Source of the DNA: CAZBEL01 sp964628055
GTDB taxonomy: Bacteria > Fidelibacterota > Marinisomatia > Marinisomatales > TCS56
Length of the DNA: 64,000 bases
Direction of reading: 5' to 3'
Assembly: GCA_964628055.1 (NCBI GenBank)
Contig: CAZVNL010000002.1
Location: forward strand, 33,497-97,496
Position numbers and translations under genes: made by a program. Shown here one piece after another: positions 7,233 through 16,438 of this stretch (the first letter of the stretch is position 1; the number at the start of each line of letters is the position of its first letter). The notes beneath the pieces are model-generated. The model did no database searches. It was not told the origin of the DNA and was given only the letters and a program-made list of their open reading frames with translations.

Positions 7233-9584
7233 TTAAAAATTGTAACTTAGGCTCAGAGCGCCTATAACACTGTTTTTGTTTCCTTCGGGAGTGGATTTGG
7301 AACGAACTTCTGCCAGTACACTGGCGCCGAAGTTTTTAAACAGTCGTATTGTTGTCCTCCCCTTTATTCCGATTTGTTGGAACTCCACCTGACCATCTCC
7401 GGTAGTGTAATTCACGCCCCCTTGTACGGTGAGTTTGCGATTGAAAAACCCGTATTCTGCTTCCGCTTTTAGATTCATGAATTCCTGGCGAGCGCGGGAT
7501 GAATCAGCCATGATTAAAGGCCGGATGCTGAATTCACTAGAATTCGTGGTCAGAGCAAAAGTGGTCTTGAGGGGAAATGAGAAACGCGATGTAACCGAGA
7601 GGTTGTAAACTTTTGTGGCTATTCGTGGGTCTACAAAGTTTGCGTCAAAATCCCGGTCGTTAAATAAGTCTTCTTTACTCACGTTAACGATAGTTCCATT
7701 GATGCGGTGATTCAAACCCCACATGTCCAGCGAGTAGTTCAGGGAGGCGACAATGTTGGTGGTTTGGGTTTTTTCACGATTGTCGGAGTAAAATTCTGTA
7801 TTTGTGGCTTCATTGAATAGTGTGTCTAATTGTATAATTCCATTGTCCCGACCAATAAGTTTGAAGCTCAAATTGAGGGTCGGGAGCGCAGGGCCCGGAA
7901 TTAAAGTCACGTTAGCAGTCAATGTGTTTTGGGAAGTTACATTGGTAACTGTTGTGCTAATATCGTCGTCCTGGTGTCTGTAGATCAAGGTGAGCATCAT
8001 TCGATTTTGAAATAAACGAATCTTGTCACTAACCGTTAGTTCGCGGTTGTTGGTTAACAGGTAAGGATTACCCAGGAAGTTATACTCCGGGCCAACCTGG
8101 GAGAAGTTGATGGTGGCATAGTGGCCAAAGTAGTTCAGGTTAAGCTTGGTACGCAGGGCGAGGGAGGGCATTCCCAGGATGGCCTCACCAAGGGTAATAT
8201 CACTGGTATCGCTGAATACAGAGACATCGATGGGAGCTAAAGGAGTGATATTTTCATTGAGGATGAACCAGTTTTTAATATCTGCCGGGTCGAAAGGAAT
8301 GAGGTCCAGGTTCATTTTCCCAAAGATTTTATTGTCGTCATCTTCATCTAAAAGGGTGTCCAGTTCATCTTTAGAAATGGCTCCTTCCCAGATATTGCGG
8401 TTGAGCATACTAAATGCTATCTCACTTTCCACGGCAATGCGTTTCTCGTCGAAATAGAAGCCAATATCCGTGCCCGCGACCAGGTTGTCCCTGGGTGTTT
8501 TGCCGGACCAATTAGGCTGATCGGCGAGGGTGACTTGGTAACCGGTTTCATTATTCATGGCCATGAGCTGGGCGTAGGTATAAGTCCCTTGTGAAAGACC
8601 CAGTGTATCCCAGGGGATTCTGACCAGCGCATTGTTTAGGTTGGTTTGGATAGTGCTTTTTTTATCCCTCACGTGCATTGCATTAAAGCCCCACTGGAAG
8701 TGTTCTCCCGCACCAAAGCTAAGGCGACCACCGGTGATATTTTGTTGAAAGGTGTAGCCCAAGCGATTAAGGAGGAAGAGATTCACATCGTCTTCCTGGA
8801 CAGCTTCCGTTAGTTGGACCGCCTTATCTACTGCTGGATCTCCCTGAACGGCGCGGTTGAGTTGTCCCTGGATGAAATGGAAGTTGATGACGCCCAGTTT
8901 CAGATTGGCCTCCAGTCCTCGAACTCGTTTGCCGTCAAGAGTGAGGCGGGTGAAACGGGGATTGACATCACCGATCCCCACGTCTAGAAAGCGAGTGAAG
9001 GAAAAACCCAGGTTAAACCGGTTGCGAGGTTGTAAGAGGGGGTCTTCATCGGAAGTGAGTTTTATCTTGGCCTGGAAACGGAGCATCTCAGAGACGGAAC
9101 CTCGCAGATTCACGCCAACCCCGCTCACGGCCAATTCTTCGTCGTCGATTTTATCATAGTCCAGAGTCGTCGTGACCTTGCCACCCACGTCAAATTCTAA
9201 GGGCCCTTTTTCCTTCCCTGTTACGGTGAAAGTCCAGTCCCTGGTGTAGGCTTCAGCTCCATCGAGTCGCCCGGCAGAAACGATTACCCGGTGTGTACCA
9301 GGCGCCAAAAACGTGGGGGTGTAAGATAGCATGTCCGTGTCTACGGCTGCTCGAGGGGAAACATCCACGCCATCCAGGTACAAACGTATCCGGTCCGGGT
9401 CAATATTCTCCAGGCCAAAGAAGGAGACGGCGATCAAAACCTCTTCACTGGTTACTTGGGTGTTTGGTTCCGGGCTGAAGATCTCTATGTTTTGAGCCTG
9501 GATGGCTACCAATAGAAAGGAGAGGAGTGCTATCTTTTTCAGGGATCTACTGATATTGAATAACGACTTGTTTCTTGTTGCCAT
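7233..9584 (-). CDS. Large outer-membrane beta-barrel protein with N-terminal Ig-like domain
   Basis: A 783-residue protein with a signal peptide (hydrophobic core ALLSFLLVAIQA, then N-terminal Gln). An Ig-like segment (~residues 32-125) includes PEPNTQVTSEEV and a LDGVDVSP loop of the kind seen in cadherin-like modules. The rest is a long run of alternating polar and hydrophobic strands ending in an aromatic C-terminal strand (LSLSYNF), as expected for an outer-membrane barrel. I placed the start at 9584: a GAGG site sits six bases upstream, and more distal starts would add a charged leader. It overlaps the FecR-domain gene by 38 bases, so the three genes 10215-11444, 9547-10218 and this one look like one unit. 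I recognise no named family. Confidence 0.75.
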   Translation of the reverse strand: MATRNKSLFNISRSLKKIALLSFLLVAIQAQNIEIFSPEPNTQVTSEEVLIAVSFFGLENIDPDRIRLYLDGVDVSPRAAVDTDMLSYTPTFLAPGTHRVIVSAGRLDGAEAYTRDWTFTVTGKEKGPLEFDVGGKVTTTLDYDKIDDEELAVSGVGVNLRGSVSEMLRFQAKIKLTSDEDPLLQPRNRFNLGFSFTRFLDVGIGDVNPRFTRLTLDGKRVRGLEANLKLGVINFHFIQGQLNRAVQGDPAVDKAVQLTEAVQEDDVNLFLLNRLGYTFQQNITGGRLSFGAGEHFQWGFNAMHVRDKKSTIQTNLNNALVRIPWDTLGLSQGTYTYAQLMAMNNETGYQVTLADQPNWSGKTPRDNLVAGTDIGFYFDEKRIAVESEIAFSMLNRNIWEGAISKDELDTLLDEDDDNKIFGKMNLDLIPFDPADIKNWFILNENITPLAPIDVSVFSDTSDITLGEAILGMPSLALRTKLNLNYFGHYATINFSQVGPEYNFLGNPYLLTNNRELTVSDKIRLFQNRMMLTLIYRHQDDDISTTVTNVTSQNTLTANVTLIPGPALPTLNLSFKLIGRDNGIIQLDTLFNEATNTEFYSDNREKTQTTNIVASLNYSLDMWGLNHRINGTIVNVSKEDLFNDRDFDANFVDPRIATKVYNLSVTSRFSFPLKTTFALTTNSSEFSIRPLIMADSSRARQEFMNLKAEAEYGFFNRKLTVQGGVNYTTGDGQVEFQQIGIKGRTTIRLFKNFGASVLAEVRSKSTPEGNKNSVIGALSLSYNF

Positions 9585-10218
9585 TGGCATCCTCAATTTC
9601 AAAGCGTAGTTCATGAGTCGGAGCCTCTTCTTCGCCTTCCTCGAAGGTAGGGACATTGCTGCTCTGGGTTTGGGTCACATCCAGGCTCCCGTCCGGCGTT
9701 GACGTGGTCGTTTCCCCAGCATTCGCCACCGTGGAATCCCCTGTTATGGTGTTGGTTACTGTAATCGTTCCGGTAAGGGTTATGAATAAGTCCCCTTGCA
9801 AGGGATCGGAGATGATGACTATTTCAGTCCCTTTTACCGACGCCACCGATACAGGGGTAGCGATGAGGAACTCTTTCCCCTTTTGTTTGGAGACGGAGGC
9901 TAACATGGTTCCCCGGTTTAACGACACCCGTTTATTGATACCTCTGCCGGAGCGTTGCCCACCGATAGTGTATTCCGTGTTTTCCTTCACCTTGATGGTG
10001 GTTTTATCATCCAAATACATGGTGACGGCAAACCCATTTTTACCCGTTCGAATGCGATCGTCGTTCACCAATCCAAGACCTGGCTTAAGAGGTTGTTGAA
10101 TTTTGGTTCCCGATGGGAAATATTTTACATCGCCACTGGCTTTAATGGTAATGGCAATTTTACTGCCACCAAACAAGATGGAGAAGAGGAGACAGGGGAT
10201 AAGGAGTGTGTGCTTCAT
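9547..10218 (-). CDS. Secreted FecR-domain protein
   Basis: A 223-residue exported protein. After a signal peptide (~residues 1-18) comes a FecR-like domain (~residues 25-140): RIRTGKNGFAVTMYLDD, a NRGTMLASV strand and TPVSVASVKGTEI are the usual FecR core strands. The C-terminal third is Thr/Ser-rich, then acidic. Classical FecR is a membrane regulator of an ECF sigma factor, but here there is no N-terminal cytoplasmic segment and no sigma gene beside it, so a structural periplasmic role is more likely. The ATG overlaps the stop of the upstream secreted-protein gene by four bases, and its 3' end overlaps the barrel gene. The middle position in the cassette suggests it works with the barrel. 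Confidence 0.8.
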   Translation of the reverse strand: MKHTLLIPCLLFSILFGGSKIAITIKASGDVKYFPSGTKIQQPLKPGLGLVNDDRIRTGKNGFAVTMYLDDKTTIKVKENTEYTIGGQRSGRGINKRVSLNRGTMLASVSKQKGKEFLIATPVSVASVKGTEIVIISDPLQGDLFITLTGTITVTNTITGDSTVANAGETTTSTPDGSLDVTQTQSSNVPTFEEGEEEAPTHELRFEIEDANGNKKQVVIQYQ

Positions 10219-11444
10219 TCTTCCACCTCCACAGAAATAATATTAATGGGGCGATAGGTCACATTACCCAATGAATCCGTTTCTGCCACCCCCTGGGTTA
10301 TGAGCGATTGGACGAAAGATAAATCGGCAGTGCTATCGTCCAGGGCGATCGTTCCGGTGGTTGCGTAACCGGCGTAGGTGCCGCCAGCGCCGAATAGAGC
10401 ATTGAACTGATCATCGCCTAAGAGGGTTTGCAAGGTTGTCATCGTGGGATTGGTGGCTGCACCAGCGCCGCCTCCGCCCCCTGATGCGCCTCCGGTGGTG
10501 GAGAAATCCTTCACTTTAAAGGCAAATATTTCACTGAGGACTTCTTCGGTTCCCGTCGTGGTGGGCATCTCTTTTTTCACCTGCCACACGTAGACCTTAC
10601 CAGGTTCAAGATCCCCCGCGCCGGTGACGGGATATTGAAAAGAAGTCGTCTCGTAACCCACTTCGGCAAATCCCAGGGCTTGATCTAAGGGTAAGCGGGT
10701 AATGGATTCGATGGCCTCTTCCACCGTGGAGTGAAGCCCTGGATTAAACTCGGCCACGCGGATAAAAAAGTTGCAACCGCCCGCTACGTTGCACGGATCA
10801 GATTCCCACTGGAAAAGAGGATAGGTAGTGTAAATCTCGTTTATTGTGGTATCGGCTAACGTACCACCGGGAGAGATTAATTGGAGATAAGTGGGAGTAG
10901 TAACGTTTAGAACCTCCTCATATTGAGCCAGCACATCTTGGTTGAATTCATCCCACACTTTTATAGCGAACCGGTACACACCATCGGGTAAACGTCCCGT
11001 TTGAACAACGGCGTTGAACATGTCTTCTGCTTGACCCGTTTCAATCTTGTCCTCGATATAAACATGTAAAGGTACCGGATTACCCTGTTCGTCGAAGAGT
11101 TGATCCGTATCGATGGTGAGGTCCTGGTTGTTGAGATGAATGGGTATTTTCAGGGTGAAAGGGTCGGTTTTAACCCATATCAACGTCTGGTTGTCAAGGC
11201 CCAGATCGTCGGAGTCAATGACAATTTTAAAGTCGATAATGACGTTGGCACTATCGTTGTACGGAGGGGAGCAGTTGTTCAGGCATAAATCGGCGAAGAA
11301 TATGGGGACATTAGAGCTGCCCGTATTCAGGTCGATTGCGCTGACATAATAGGTGACATAGGGTAGAAAGTTCACATCCAGGTTCACATTCTGTCCGTGC
11401 GCTAATGCTCCAAGGGTGCTTAGGTAGAGTAGTATTTTTTTCAT
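10215..11444 (-). CDS. Secreted protein of unknown function, first gene of FecR/barrel cassette
   Basis: A 409-residue protein with a clear signal peptide (MKKILLYLSTLGALAHG, then Gln). The mature part is beta-rich: residues ~20-185 look like Ig/Fn3-type strands, and ~190-310 contain YPLFQWESDP and YVWQVKKE, typical of fibronectin-III-like domains that read values from structured data strings. A glycine-rich linker (~residues 320-340) separates a short C-terminal domain. The start at 11444 is fixed by GGGAG five bases upstream and by the signal peptide. It overlaps the FecR gene by four bases. I recognise no specific family; the role is presumably envelope-associated. Confidence 0.7.
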   Translation of the reverse strand: MKKILLYLSTLGALAHGQNVNLDVNFLPYVTYYVSAIDLNTGSSNVPIFFADLCLNNCSPPYNDSANVIIDFKIVIDSDDLGLDNQTLIWVKTDPFTLKIPIHLNNQDLTIDTDQLFDEQGNPVPLHVYIEDKIETGQAEDMFNAVVQTGRLPDGVYRFAIKVWDEFNQDVLAQYEEVLNVTTPTYLQLISPGGTLADTTINEIYTTYPLFQWESDPCNVAGGCNFFIRVAEFNPGLHSTVEEAIESITRLPLDQALGFAEVGYETTSFQYPVTGAGDLEPGKVYVWQVKKEMPTTTGTEEVLSEIFAFKVKDFSTTGGASGGGGGAGAATNPTMTTLQTLLGDDQFNALFGAGGTYAGYATTGTIALDDSTADLSFVQSLITQGVAETDSLGNVTYRPINIISVEVEE

Positions 11445-11562
11445 AGGATCTCCCTGGCGGTAAATCTTTTTTTGAATTCCGCCCACTATTTAGGCATGAA
11501 AGCTAACAGCAGTCACGGGCAAAAGGAAAGTTGAAATATGAGCATGTGACGGGTCCCACAGT

Positions 11563-12189
11563 CTAACTGCGAGACTGCTTTTGAAAGATGATCAATTTTT
11601 CCTTCCCTCTGCGCCGAGGGATGGAAAGGGAAGGGTATTCATCGCGGAGAATATACCACCGGTCACGGAAAAGTCGTTTCAGGGCTGTTTCTTCCACTCC
11701 CCAGGGAGGTCCACCCGCCGCCAGCTTTTTATCCAGGGGATACCAGAGCCCGATCAGTTGTCCTTCTGGTTTTAAGATTGTCCACACTAACTGTTCGTAC
11801 TCTATGCGGCGATTAACGGGTATGGCGCAGAAACAGGTTTGTTCTATGATATAATTAAAAACGCTTTCAAAATCCTGGGTAAGGGTGAATAGGTCCCGTT
11901 CTAAAGCATGAATGGACAGGTTTGCCTGGTGCGCCAGTTGCTGTACACTCTGGATGGCGCTGGGTGCAAAATCCACGGCTGTCACGTTGAAACCGTGCTG
12001 GGCAAACAGGACAGCGTCGTATCCCCGTCCACAACCGATGATACAGAGTTTGCCTGGTGGCAAGGATTCAACTAATTGGGAAAAAACCGGTGTTGGGCCT
12101 CCCACGTCCCAACCGGTGTCTCCTTCCTGGTAATGCGTTTCCCAAAAGTTTGGACGGCTTTCGGGAGTTTTCTTTTTATTATCCATCAT
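11563..12189 (-). CDS. TPMT-family SAM-dependent methyltransferase
   Basis: A 208-residue class I methyltransferase. The opening FWETHYQEGDTGWDVGGPTP is the hallmark of the thiopurine S-methyltransferase-like family. It is followed by the SAM-binding IIGCGRGYDAVLFA (motif I), VTAVDFAPSAI, and FNYIIEQTCFCAI, where the family usually has an acidic residue plus an aromatic segment. PPWGVEE near residue 160 matches the substrate lid. The substrate in bacteria of this family is generally unknown (candidates include selenium, tellurium or halide compounds). It lies between metH and the envelope cassette on the same strand, with gaps over 100 bases on both sides, so it is probably monocistronic. Confidence 0.87.
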   Translation of the reverse strand: MMDNKKKTPESRPNFWETHYQEGDTGWDVGGPTPVFSQLVESLPPGKLCIIGCGRGYDAVLFAQHGFNVTAVDFAPSAIQSVQQLAHQANLSIHALERDLFTLTQDFESVFNYIIEQTCFCAIPVNRRIEYEQLVWTILKPEGQLIGLWYPLDKKLAAGGPPWGVEETALKRLFRDRWYILRDEYPSLSIPRRRGKEKLIIFQKQSRS

Positions 12190-12355
12190 TGGGCGTGGTT
12201 AATATCCTTTTAGTAGCATTTGGGGTGCAATGAAGACCTAATGGAAGCTCCCGATCCCATTGTTGTTTTAGGTTTTGTTGCGATCGTTATTTGGACGGAT
12301 CATTATGGGATTATGAGTTGTCTGGGAAAGGGTTGTTTGTTCAGACATCAAGGTG

Positions 12356-15300
12356 TTATAGCCGGGGATCGTAAGCTAAGTTGGGCGCCAACCATTGTTC
12401 CACGGTGTTGATGGCCATGCCTTTCCGGTGAGCGTAGTCCGTGACCTGGTCCTTGCCGATTTTGCCCACCCCGAAATACCGTGCGGCGGGATGAGAGAAA
12501 TACCAACCACAAATTGAAGCGGGAGGGGTCATGGCAAAATGGTCAGTGAGTTGAATACTGGTGTGTTTGGTCACTTTTAGGAGGTCAAACAGAAGTTGTT
12601 TTTCCGTGTGGTCGGGGCAAGCCGGGTAACCGGGCGCCGGTCGTATACCACGATATTTTTCTTTCAATAAAGCTGCTGGTTCTAAGTCTTCTTCGGGACT
12701 ATAGCCCCAGAGCTCCCGTCGAACGCGTTCGTGCAGATGTTCGGCCAAGGCTTCCACTAACCGGTCGGCCAGGGATTTGGCTAAGATGGCCTGGAAATCA
12801 TCCTGGGTTTTTTCATACTCCGCTACCCACTGCGCCAGTCCGATCCCGGTAGTGACGGCAAAGGCGCCGATCCAGTCCAGTTTTTCCTTTTCGCGCGGGA
12901 CAATATAGTCGGTAAGGCAACGGTGAGCACGGGAGGACCCTTTATCACTTTGCTGGCGGAGAAAATGAACGGTCATCCGTACCCCGTTCCGGTCTTCGTC
13001 AGTGTAGATTTCCACATCATCGCCCTGGGCATTGGCCGGGAAAAGTCCCACCACGGCCCTGGCGGTTAATCGCTTTTCTTTTACCATAAGTGATAACATC
13101 TCCTGGGCTTCCTGGTATAACCGTCGGGCTTGTTGACCCTTATTAGGGTCCTTCAGGATTTCAGGATATTTTCCCTTCAATTCCCAGGTCATAAAAAAGG
13201 GCGTCCAGTCAATGTAGGGCAGCAACTCCGGGAGTGGATATTCTTCGTAAATCGTTAAGCCTTTTTGGATTGGTGTTGGGGGGGCGTATTGCTCCCAGTT
13301 GATGGTAGTTTTTCTCTCCCGTGCCACTGTCAGGGGAAGGAGGGTTTTCTTAGTCGTGGAGCGTTGCTGCTGTTGGCGGATCTGGCGGTAGTCACGGCTT
13401 AGTTGTTTCAGGTAGTCGGGGTGCGTCTCGGGATGTAGTAACTGATTCACGATTCCTGCACTCTGGGAGGCATCTTTAACATGAACTACCGGGCCGTGGT
13501 AAGCGGGTTCAATTTTTACAGCGGTATGGGTTCTGGACGTGGTAGCCCCACCGATGAGTAAGGGGACTTTTACCTGTTGGCGGTTTAATTCTTTGGCTAC
13601 ATTCACCATTTCTTCCAGGGAAGGCGTGATCAAGCCACTCAGACCAACGATGTTTACCTTTTGTTTTAAAGCCGTTTCCACGATGCGTTGTGCTGGTACC
13701 ATGACCCCTAAATCGACGATGTCAAAATGGTTACATCCCAGGACAACGCCCACAATATTCTTACCGATATCGTGAACGTCACCCTTAACGGTGGCCAGGA
13801 GGATTTTCCCTCTTTTCCCTTTGTCCTGTCCCTTTCCCGTTTGCAGATATTGTTCCAGATGAGAAACGGCCTGTTTCATTACCCGGGCGCTCTTGACTAC
13901 CTGGGGTAGGAACATTTTTCCTGCGCCAAAAAGTTCACCGACCTGGTTCATCCCATCTAATAAAGGTCCTTCAATCACTTTCAAGGGATCCCCAATTTTC
14001 CGGTAGGCTTCTTCCGTGTCCGCAATTATATAATCGGTGACCCCTTCGATCAAAGCGTGGGAAAGACGCGCTTCTATGGGAAGTTCTCGCCAGGCCTTAA
14101 CAGTCTCCTTCTGGTAAACCTTGGGCTCCATCCTTTTAACCATGGAGAGCAACGTTTCCGTTGCTTTTTCATAGCGGTTGAAAAGCACGTCCTCAATCGC
14201 CGTACGGAGAACTGGGTCTATCTCGTCATAGACCATGAGTTGGCCAGCGTGGACAATTCCCATGTCCATTCCTGCTTTGATAGCATGGTAAATGAAGACG
14301 GAGTGCATGGCCTTGCGGAGGGCGTTGTTGCCACGGAAAGAAAACGAAAGATTGCTAACGCCACCACTAATCAGACTATGGGGATAGGTCCGTTTGAGCG
14401 TTTTACAAGCCTCCAGATAGGCCAGGGCGTAGTTGTTGTGTTCAGGAATTCCGGTGGCTACGGCGAAAATGTTGGGGTCAAAAATGATGTCTTCAGGGGG
14501 AAAGCCTGCCTCTTGGGTCAAAAGTTGGTAGCTACGGTTTAGGATGGCAATTTTACGTTCGTAAGTATCGGCCTGACCGTCCTCATCGAAGGCCATTACA
14601 ATAACGGCGGCGCCATATTTCTGGATTTCTTGGGCTTGTTGGAGAAACACGTCTTCCCCCACTTTTAGGCTTATGGAGTTGACAATCCCTTTGCCGGGCA
14701 TGTTTTTTAGTCCCCGTTTTAACACGGACCACTTGGAGGAGTCAATCATGAAGGGGACTTTGCATATATTGGGTTCCATAGCCATGAGTCGGAGAAAATT
14801 TTCCATTTCCCACTCTGAGTCTAGGAGACCTTCATCCATATTAACGTCGAGAATTTGGGCTCCGTTGGTGATCTGGTCTTCGGCAATTTTCAGAGCCATT
14901 TCGTATTTCTGGGACTTGATGAGGTGTCTGAATTTGGCCGATCCGGTGACATTGGCCCTTTCGCCGATGTTAACAAAAAGGGAATCGGGCCGGATGGTCA
15001 GCGGCTCCAGACCGCTTAACCGGGTGTAGGGTTCCAGTTGAGGGATTAACCTGGGAGAGAGTCCTTGAACCGCTTCCGCAATGGCCTGGATGTGGTCAGG
15101 TGTAGATCCACAACAACCGCCCACGATGTTAACCAGTCCTTCTTCAGCGAATGCTTTCAGGTGCTCAGCCATGAACTCCGGTTGGTCTTCGTATTCCCCG
15201 AAGGTGTTGGGCAACCCGGCGTTGGGGTGAACACTTAAATTGGCGTCTACGAGCGGAGCCAACTCTTCTAAATAGGGGCGCATTTGGGTGACCCCCAGGG

Positions 15301-16030
15301 CGCAGTTCAATCCCAGGCCGAGCAGGTTAGCGTGGCGTACCGTGTACCAAAAGGCCACCAGGGTTTGACCGGACAGTATGCGGCCACTGGCATCACTCAC
15401 CGTTCCCGAAACGATGATGGGGAGGGAGTGTTTTTCCTTTTCAAAAACTGTAAGGATGGCCCACAGTGCGGCCTTGGCGTTGAGGCTGTCAAAGACAGTC
15501 TCCACCATGAGCAAATCAACGCCCCCGGCTAACAAGGCTTCTGTCTGCGTAATATAGGCCGCACTAAGTTCGTCGAAGGTAACATTCCGGTATCCCGGCC
15601 GGGAAATGTCCGGAGAGAGTGACGCCATGCGGTTTGTGGGACCGAGGATACCACATACAAAACGAGGTTTGTTGGGATTTTCTTTCGTGGCAGAGTCGGC
15701 TACTTCCCGGGCCAGGATCACTGCCTGGTAGTTCATCTGGTAGCAAAGCTCCTCCAATTGGTAATCCCCTTGGGAGATGGCGTTGGCGTTAAAGGTGTTT
15801 GTTTCCAGGATATCGGCGCCGGCCTGCAAATATTGTCGGTGAATGGATTTGATCACGTCTGGACGGGTGAGACTGAGCAAGTCATTATTCCCCTGCAACT
15901 CACAGGGGTGGTCTACGAAGGCAGTACCACGATAATCGGCCTCGGTGAGGTGGAAACTTTGGATCATCGTTCCCATGGCACCGTCGAGGACCAGGATTCG
16001 TTTTTTAAGTATGGTTTGTAGTGTGTCCAT
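12356..16030 (-). CDS. metH: Cobalamin-dependent methionine synthase
   Basis: This 1224-residue protein has all four MetH modules. The homocysteine domain (residues ~1-330) has zinc cysteines C243, C306 and C307 (NCALG and GGCCGST). The pterin domain begins near residue 345 with NIGERANVTGS. The cobalamin domain has DVHDIGKNIV with the axial His at residue ~753 and a GGATTS motif. The C-terminal activation domain has RPAPGYPACPDH. It methylates homocysteine from methyl-tetrahydrofolate via methylcobalamin. ATG at 16030 gives the usual N-terminus (ILVLDGAMGTMIQ) though it lacks a strong ribosome site; the leader instead holds a SAM-II riboswitch and a hairpin. This implies SAM feedback control of the gene. 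Confidence 0.97.
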   Translation of the reverse strand: MDTLQTILKKRILVLDGAMGTMIQSFHLTEADYRGTAFVDHPCELQGNNDLLSLTRPDVIKSIHRQYLQAGADILETNTFNANAISQGDYQLEELCYQMNYQAVILAREVADSATKENPNKPRFVCGILGPTNRMASLSPDISRPGYRNVTFDELSAAYITQTEALLAGGVDLLMVETVFDSLNAKAALWAILTVFEKEKHSLPIIVSGTVSDASGRILSGQTLVAFWYTVRHANLLGLGLNCALGVTQMRPYLEELAPLVDANLSVHPNAGLPNTFGEYEDQPEFMAEHLKAFAEEGLVNIVGGCCGSTPDHIQAIAEAVQGLSPRLIPQLEPYTRLSGLEPLTIRPDSLFVNIGERANVTGSAKFRHLIKSQKYEMALKIAEDQITNGAQILDVNMDEGLLDSEWEMENFLRLMAMEPNICKVPFMIDSSKWSVLKRGLKNMPGKGIVNSISLKVGEDVFLQQAQEIQKYGAAVIVMAFDEDGQADTYERKIAILNRSYQLLTQEAGFPPEDIIFDPNIFAVATGIPEHNNYALAYLEACKTLKRTYPHSLISGGVSNLSFSFRGNNALRKAMHSVFIYHAIKAGMDMGIVHAGQLMVYDEIDPVLRTAIEDVLFNRYEKATETLLSMVKRMEPKVYQKETVKAWRELPIEARLSHALIEGVTDYIIADTEEAYRKIGDPLKVIEGPLLDGMNQVGELFGAGKMFLPQVVKSARVMKQAVSHLEQYLQTGKGQDKGKRGKILLATVKGDVHDIGKNIVGVVLGCNHFDIVDLGVMVPAQRIVETALKQKVNIVGLSGLITPSLEEMVNVAKELNRQQVKVPLLIGGATTSRTHTAVKIEPAYHGPVVHVKDASQSAGIVNQLLHPETHPDYLKQLSRDYRQIRQQQQRSTTKKTLLPLTVARERKTTINWEQYAPPTPIQKGLTIYEEYPLPELLPYIDWTPFFMTWELKGKYPEILKDPNKGQQARRLYQEAQEMLSLMVKEKRLTARAVVGLFPANAQGDDVEIYTDEDRNGVRMTVHFLRQQSDKGSSRAHRCLTDYIVPREKEKLDWIGAFAVTTGIGLAQWVAEYEKTQDDFQAILAKSLADRLVEALAEHLHERVRRELWGYSPEEDLEPAALLKEKYRGIRPAPGYPACPDHTEKQLLFDLLKVTKHTSIQLTDHFAMTPPASICGWYFSHPAARYFGVGKIGKDQVTDYAHRKGMAINTVEQWLAPNLAYDPRL

Positions 16031-16057
16031 AAGAAAAGGGCCGGTGCTATCCCGGCC
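16031..16057 (-). terminator. Riboswitch expression-platform hairpin just before metH
   Basis: On the minus strand GGCCGG and CCGGCC form a perfect six-pair stem around the loop GATAGCA, followed by CTTTTCTT directly before the metH ATG. It begins about 10 bases after the SAM-II aptamer. It could act as an intrinsic terminator or as a block to ribosome entry. The stem is short but all G-C. Confidence 0.65.
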
Positions 16058-16066
16058 ATTTGGTTG

Positions 16067-16120
16067 CCTTTTTAGCACCTTGAATTTACGGTCGCGGCAA
16101 TAGGGCACAAATCACGACCG
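16067..16120 (-). ncRNA. SAM-II riboswitch aptamer upstream of metH
   Basis: Read on the minus strand, the segment has a six-pair P1 stem (CGGTCG with CGACCG, genomic 16115-16120 and 16089-16094). The P1 loop TGATTTGTGCCCTATTGC resembles the SAM-II consensus, and the diagnostic 3' GCTAAAAAGG follows. A pseudoknot pairing between GTGCC of the loop and GGTGC upstream of that tail is possible. The spacing matches the well-studied 52-base SAM-II aptamer from marine metagenomic metX leaders. The target gene, metH, fits SAM feedback on methionine synthesis. Identification is by eye against a remembered consensus, not a covariance search. Confidence 0.85.
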
Positions 16121-16438
16121 AAGGAGTTTACAATAAGTTGTCCCAGGGTTCAAAGGGAAGCTTTAATTGTTAAAACTACTTGATGAGCAAGTCTAAAATA
16201 AATTAGTTTATCCCCTGGTGATGGAGTCCGGAAGGATTGTTACCAAGCGCAAAGATTTTCTCAACCCAATAATCATTGTTGATAAAAAGCATTTTTTCCG
16301 GGATTAATTCCCACCCCTTCCTTCCTCCTCTCCCCACCAGTAAAAGTCACTAAGTAAACTACATCCACAAAAGGATGGAGCCTTATTCAGGTTTCATTTC
16401 TTGGTGGTTGTTCTATAAACAAATGGTAGGTTAGAAAT
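16121..16438. other. Divergent intergenic region between metH leader and rng
   Basis: This stretch holds no open reading frame I can support. It must contain promoters for metH (leftward) and rng (rightward). The only notable texture is a pyrimidine-rich tract near 16308-16337. No second riboswitch, tRNA or clear promoter consensus was recognised. Confidence 0.6.

Noticed and set aside
9547..10218. FecI/FecR iron-signalling system
   Set aside because: There is no sigma gene beside the FecR-domain protein and it has no cytoplasmic N-terminus or membrane helix beyond the signal peptide.
12190..12355. Small plus-strand gene between metH and the methyltransferase
   Set aside because: The frame runs into metH antisense, has no ribosome site and no recognisable features.
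16067..16438. Cobalamin riboswitch upstream of metH
   Set aside because: The leader lacks the B12-box pattern and is too short; it fits SAM-II instead.
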